Source: Panacibacter ginsenosidivorans
GTDB taxonomy: Bacteria; Bacteroidota; Bacteroidia; Chitinophagales; Chitinophagaceae
Assembly (NCBI RefSeq): GCF_007971225.1
Contig: NZ_CP042435.1
Span: forward strand, 3,289,501 to 3,353,500
Reading direction: 5' to 3'
Length of the DNA stretch: 64,000 bases
Under the pieces are notes generated by a model, which saw only the letters and a program-made list of their open reading frames with translations, had not been told where the DNA came from and did no database searches. The position numbers and the translations under genes are program-made. Positions 61,164 through 64,000 of this stretch are shown piece after piece. The number at the start of each line of letters is the position of its first letter. Position 1 is the first letter of the stretch.

Positions 61164-63341
61164 TTATCTTGGTCCCGGCGGGCACCATGTTTGCAAAAAT
61201 GTTGTGTATAATGTGGCAAGGTGGCGCATAGTTCCCTCGCCTTCGCTTAAACCATGAGAGCGGTTCGGATAACTCATGAACTGGAATTGTTTGTTGAATT
61301 TAACCAGTTCATTAATGAGCATCTCCGCATTCTGGTAATGCACATTGTCGTCGCCGGTGCCATGTATATACAGCAAATGCCCCTGCAGGTTTTTTGCATA
61401 AGTAACCGGTGAGCCGTTAATGAAATCTTCTTTGTTCTCCTGTGGTAAACCCATGTAACGTTCCTGGTAAATGTTATCATAAGTAAGTTGATTGGCAACC
61501 GCTGCAACTGCAATACCTGTCTTATAAATTTCAGGATATTGAAACAAAAGATTGAGCGTTGTGGATGCGCCGCCGCTCCAGCCCCATACAGCAACGCGGC
61601 TTGTATCGAAGTAGGGTGATTGCAATAATTTCTTTGCAGCCATTGCCTGGTCGCGAATGTTAATGCGACCAATGTTTCTATAGATAGCTTTGCGCCATGC
61701 AGCACCTTTAGGCGCCGGCGTGCCACGGCCATCAAGGCTTACATAAATATAACCATCGGCGGGCATATCGCCTGCATAAAGAAAGTCATCTCCACTGCCC
61801 CATTCATCTGTAACAGTTTGGCCTGCAGGTTCTGTGTACACATAAAACACTACAGGGTATTTTTTTGTGCTGTCGAAATTTTTTGGTTTCACCATCCAAC
61901 CATCGAGTGCTACATTATCTTCTGTTATAACCTGGAAGAATTGTACGTTTTTTGTTATTGTAGATGGATCAAATTTGTTGTTGTTGCCATCCAAAGACTT
62001 GTGCTCAGGAAGACTTACCCATTCTTTAAAGCCTTGGAAATTTGCATTGGAAAATTTATGTTGTGCAAATGCGCCGTTGGGAGAAACGATGTATTCGTGC
62101 GTGCCTTTTTCTGCAGCGGGCGAAAGCAATTGTTTATCTCCGGTGCCATCTAATTTGGTGCGATACAAATATTGCTGTGTTGCATTATCAGGCGATGCCA
62201 TAAAATAAACATAGCCGCTTTTGCCATCAATTGCTTTGATGGTGATGATATCATAATTACCTTTTGTAACAAGCGTTTCTTTCTTTCCATCGCGACTGAA
62301 AATATAAATATGCCGCCAGCCATCTTTTTCACTTACCCACAGAAATTGTTTGCCATCATTCAGCCATTCCCAACCTGCGGGATCCCCATCATTCCATCTT
62401 TCTTTGATATCGATCCATGCTTTATCTGATTCGCTGTATATTTCTTTTGCTTCTGCAGTCTTTGCATTGCATACAAATATTTTTGCTTCATTTTGTTTGC
62501 GGTTGAGTTGCTCTAATATCAACTCTGTTGAATTGGCTGCCCATTCCATGCGCGGAATGTAGTGCTGCTGCTGATCTCCGGGAACATTCATCCATGTTGT
62601 TTTTTGTGTAGCAATGTCAACAACACCAACTTTGCATGCGGAAGGGCTTTCGCCAACTTTAGGATATTCAACAGGAATAGTGTAGGAGTAAATACTGTCT
62701 GTATTATTGATCATCAAAAAGTTCCTGATCTTGTATGCATCAATTTGCCAGTACGCAATGCTTTTGCCATTGGGGCTCCAGCGAAAACCATCGCGGCAGC
62801 CAAATTCTTCTTCATATGCCCAATCAAATGTGCCATTGATCAAACGGTCTGTACCATCTTTTGTAAGCTGTGTTATTTTATTTGTGGCTAAGTCTTCCAG
62901 GTAAATATTATGGCCACTTACATAAGCAACCTCAGATGCATCAGGAGAAAACTTTGCAAACATCAGTGATGATGCAGGTAATGATTTTCCTATTTGCGTA
63001 AGCTTGTTATCGCTAAGATCAAGAATCCAGTAATCTCCTTTTGTATCGTAGCGCCACACACGTTTTGAGTTGGTGTAGATCAATACTTTTTTACCATCTT
63101 CCGAGAAAAAAAAGTTGCGCACTTTTAGTGAAGTTGATGTACCCGTAGGAGTAAGTTGGGATTTATCTACAACTACCGTTTTGGTATCAGCGGGTAATGC
63201 ATGCAAAACAATTCCTGATTGGCCGGCTTCATAATAACCAGTTCCATCAGATGTCCAGTGTACACCTTTTGGCGGTTGCGCAATTACAATTATATGGGAG
63301 CAAACAAAAAGGGTAAATAATAGAATTCCGCGTTTGAGCAT
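61164..63341 (-). CDS. Dipeptidyl peptidase IV (S9 family)
   Basis: 725 aa from the ATG at 63341, which starts a signal peptide (MLKRGILLFTLFVCSHIIVI); the frame start at 63380 is not favoured. An N-terminal beta-propeller (about 60-470; FDWAYEEEFGCRDGFRWSPN with the Glu pair that holds the substrate amino end) precedes the alpha/beta-hydrolase domain. The triad is Ser about 588 (VWGWSGGAS), Asp about 663 (GTGDDNVH) and His about 696 (NRSHGLSEG). It removes X-Pro or X-Ala dipeptides from peptides in the periplasm. Confidence 0.92.
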   Translation of the reverse strand: MLKRGILLFTLFVCSHIIVIAQPPKGVHWTSDGTGYYEAGQSGIVLHALPADTKTVVVDKSQLTPTGTSTSLKVRNFFFSEDGKKVLIYTNSKRVWRYDTKGDYWILDLSDNKLTQIGKSLPASSLMFAKFSPDASEVAYVSGHNIYLEDLATNKITQLTKDGTDRLINGTFDWAYEEEFGCRDGFRWSPNGKSIAYWQIDAYKIRNFLMINNTDSIYSYTIPVEYPKVGESPSACKVGVVDIATQKTTWMNVPGDQQQHYIPRMEWAANSTELILEQLNRKQNEAKIFVCNAKTAEAKEIYSESDKAWIDIKERWNDGDPAGWEWLNDGKQFLWVSEKDGWRHIYIFSRDGKKETLVTKGNYDIITIKAIDGKSGYVYFMASPDNATQQYLYRTKLDGTGDKQLLSPAAEKGTHEYIVSPNGAFAQHKFSNANFQGFKEWVSLPEHKSLDGNNNKFDPSTITKNVQFFQVITEDNVALDGWMVKPKNFDSTKKYPVVFYVYTEPAGQTVTDEWGSGDDFLYAGDMPADGYIYVSLDGRGTPAPKGAAWRKAIYRNIGRINIRDQAMAAKKLLQSPYFDTSRVAVWGWSGGASTTLNLLFQYPEIYKTGIAVAAVANQLTYDNIYQERYMGLPQENKEDFINGSPVTYAKNLQGHLLYIHGTGDDNVHYQNAEMLINELVKFNKQFQFMSYPNRSHGLSEGEGTMRHLATLYTTFLQTWCPPGPR

Positions 63342-63426
63342 AAAGAAAGATTTAGAATGCTGAAAGTAAAGTTTCTGCACGAATCTTTTGTACTAAAGAT
63401 TGTGAAATTGATGAGCGGATGTATCA

Positions 63427-63463
63427 AAACACTAAGCATCGCACTGTGCGATGCTTAGTGTTT
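63427..63463. terminator. Strong hairpin downstream of pyrG
   Basis: A perfect 17-bp stem, AAACACTAAGCATCGCA with TGCGATGCTTAGTGTTT and loop CTG. It lies between the pyrG stop (63565) and the DPP4 start. A four-T run follows on the minus strand, so it may end pyrG transcription. Confidence 0.75.
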
Positions 63464-63499
63464 AAAATTTATACTGCTCTTTATGCGGATGAATGTACA

Positions 63500-63555
63500 G
63501 AACGTACAAGAGTGCGACGCAACAAAAGCTTAATACTTATTCTACGGCTTAGTAC
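63500..63555. repeat. Intergenic repeat arm, rightward form B
   Basis: GTACAAGAGTGCGACGCAAC at 63504-63523 is a perfect copy, preceded by AGAAC and followed by the AAAAGCTTAATACTTATTC flank subtype. Confidence 0.92.
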
Positions 63556-63564
63556 AAGATATTA

Positions 63565-64000
63565 TCAGATCATCTCGCTTTGCAACAATGGATTTTTTAC
63601 AGAGCTGCGCTGCTCACTATATTTTTTTACTGCGGCAATAAAACTTACAAACAAAGGCGCAGGTTTTTCAACAGTGCTTTTTAATTCAGGATGATACTGC
63701 ACACCAATAAAAAAAGGATGCGCAGGAATTTCCATGATCTCCACCAAACCCGTATCCGGATTGGTTCCGCTGGCGATCATACCATTGCTTTCAAACTGCT
63801 CAAGGTAGGCATTGTTGAATTCATAGCGATGCCTGTGTCTTTCACTGATATGCGTAGTACCATAAATATTGTATGCAAGGCTGCCCTCAACGATCTCGCA
63901 TGGATAAGCGCCCAAACGCATAGTACCACCCATCATCTTTATTTTCTTTTGCTCTTCCATCATATCAATAACAGGATCCGGCGTATTTACATCCATCTCC
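63565..64000 (-). CDS. pyrG: CTP synthase, C-terminal part (cut by window edge)
   Basis: Only the last part of the gene is present; it continues beyond 64000. The visible residues belong to the glutamine amidotransferase domain: [32 protein letters not shown] and [17 protein letters not shown]. His and Glu of QYHPE are two members of the catalytic triad; the nucleophile Cys lies outside the window. CTP synthase makes CTP from UTP with glutamine-derived ammonia. The stop is followed by a repeat arm and a strong hairpin. Confidence 0.93.
   Translation of the reverse strand, partial: EMDVNTPDPVIDMMEEQKKIKMMGGTMRLGAYPCEIVEGSLAYNIYGTTHISERHRHRYEFNNAYLEQFESNGMIASGTNPDTGLVEIMEIPAHPFFIGVQYHPELKSTVEKPAPLFVSFIAAVKKYSEQRSSVKNPLLQSEMI

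Noticed and set aside
3571-63560. The repeated 20-mers as a CRISPR array
   Set aside because: Spacing ranges from about 50 bp to several kb, both orientations occur equally, whole genes lie between copies and no cas gene is present.
1-64000. tRNA, rRNA and riboswitch genes
   Set aside because: I looked in the larger gaps and saw no cloverleaf, rRNA core or known riboswitch core; most gaps are filled by repeat arms and terminators.

Overview
The window is about 64 kb of an AT-rich chromosome from a member of the phylum Bacteroidota, most likely a Chitinophagaceae-type soil or water bacterium. The evidence is a GldC gliding-motility protein, a FecA-like TonB receptor, many lipoproteins and short A-rich leaders, several copies of the Bacteroidota -7 promoter box TAnnTTTG, a bacterial GH3 protein, and DPP4 and S41 peptidases. 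No tRNA, rRNA, CRISPR array, insertion sequence or phage gene was found.

Layout. 75-3523: SGNH hydrolase, DUF4386 membrane protein, NTF2-like protein and an exported DUF2264 protein. 3684-14047: a sugar-oxidation region with DUF488, two xylose-isomerase-like TIM barrels, a giant ThuA/PQQ-dehydrogenase/PKD/cytochrome c/CBM6 lipoprotein, a QueG-like iron-sulfur protein, a membrane methyltransferase, and a Gfo/Idh/MocA oxidoreductase beside a DUF1080 (3-keto-disaccharide hydrolase) lipoprotein. Further exported Gfo/Idh/MocA proteins lie at 20522 and 37464. 14324-19413: a secreted hypothetical protein, two esterases, a TauE permease, and a Nudix-type regulator divergent from one esterase with a 21-bp palindrome between them. 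19722-29503: housekeeping genes (endonuclease III-like, amidohydrolase, prfA, a glycosyltransferase-gldC-yqeY-cvpA operon, ykuK). 30712-37196: a tetR-tolC-adaptor-RND efflux operon whose adaptor gene is frameshifted. 39284-47190: GH3, GT2, inositol monophosphatase, thiL, S41 peptidase and small secreted proteins. 47335-52727: two vanadium-haloperoxidase/PAP2-type lipoproteins around two outer-membrane barrel proteins. 53160-64000: DoxX, TonB receptor, MFS transporter, trehalase, DUF3089 lipoprotein, NTF2-like protein, DPP4, and the 3' part of pyrG.

The strongest unexplained signal is an intergenic repeat family. Thirty-six copies of a 20-nt core, 18 in each orientation, occur in two related forms: A (GTACAAGTGAGTGACACAAC) and B (GTACAAGAGTGCGACGCAAC). 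Each core has a partly conserved outer flank of about 35-40 nt, ending in the best copies in GGTTACAAAAAA. Seven compact head-to-head pairs form imperfect palindromes of about 70-160 bp, and six of the seven combine one A arm with one B arm. Other facing pairs enclose a single gene. The arms sit at gene and operon boundaries, supply the stop codon of at least one gene and create false upstream starts for others. No transposase or RAYT gene is in the window, so any mobilising enzyme would be encoded elsewhere.

Two regulatory systems can be read from the sequence. The TetR gene and the tolC-led efflux genes each carry a TTAACnnnGTTAA site in a shared 17-nt context. The Nudix-type regulator faces an esterase gene across a near-perfect palindrome.
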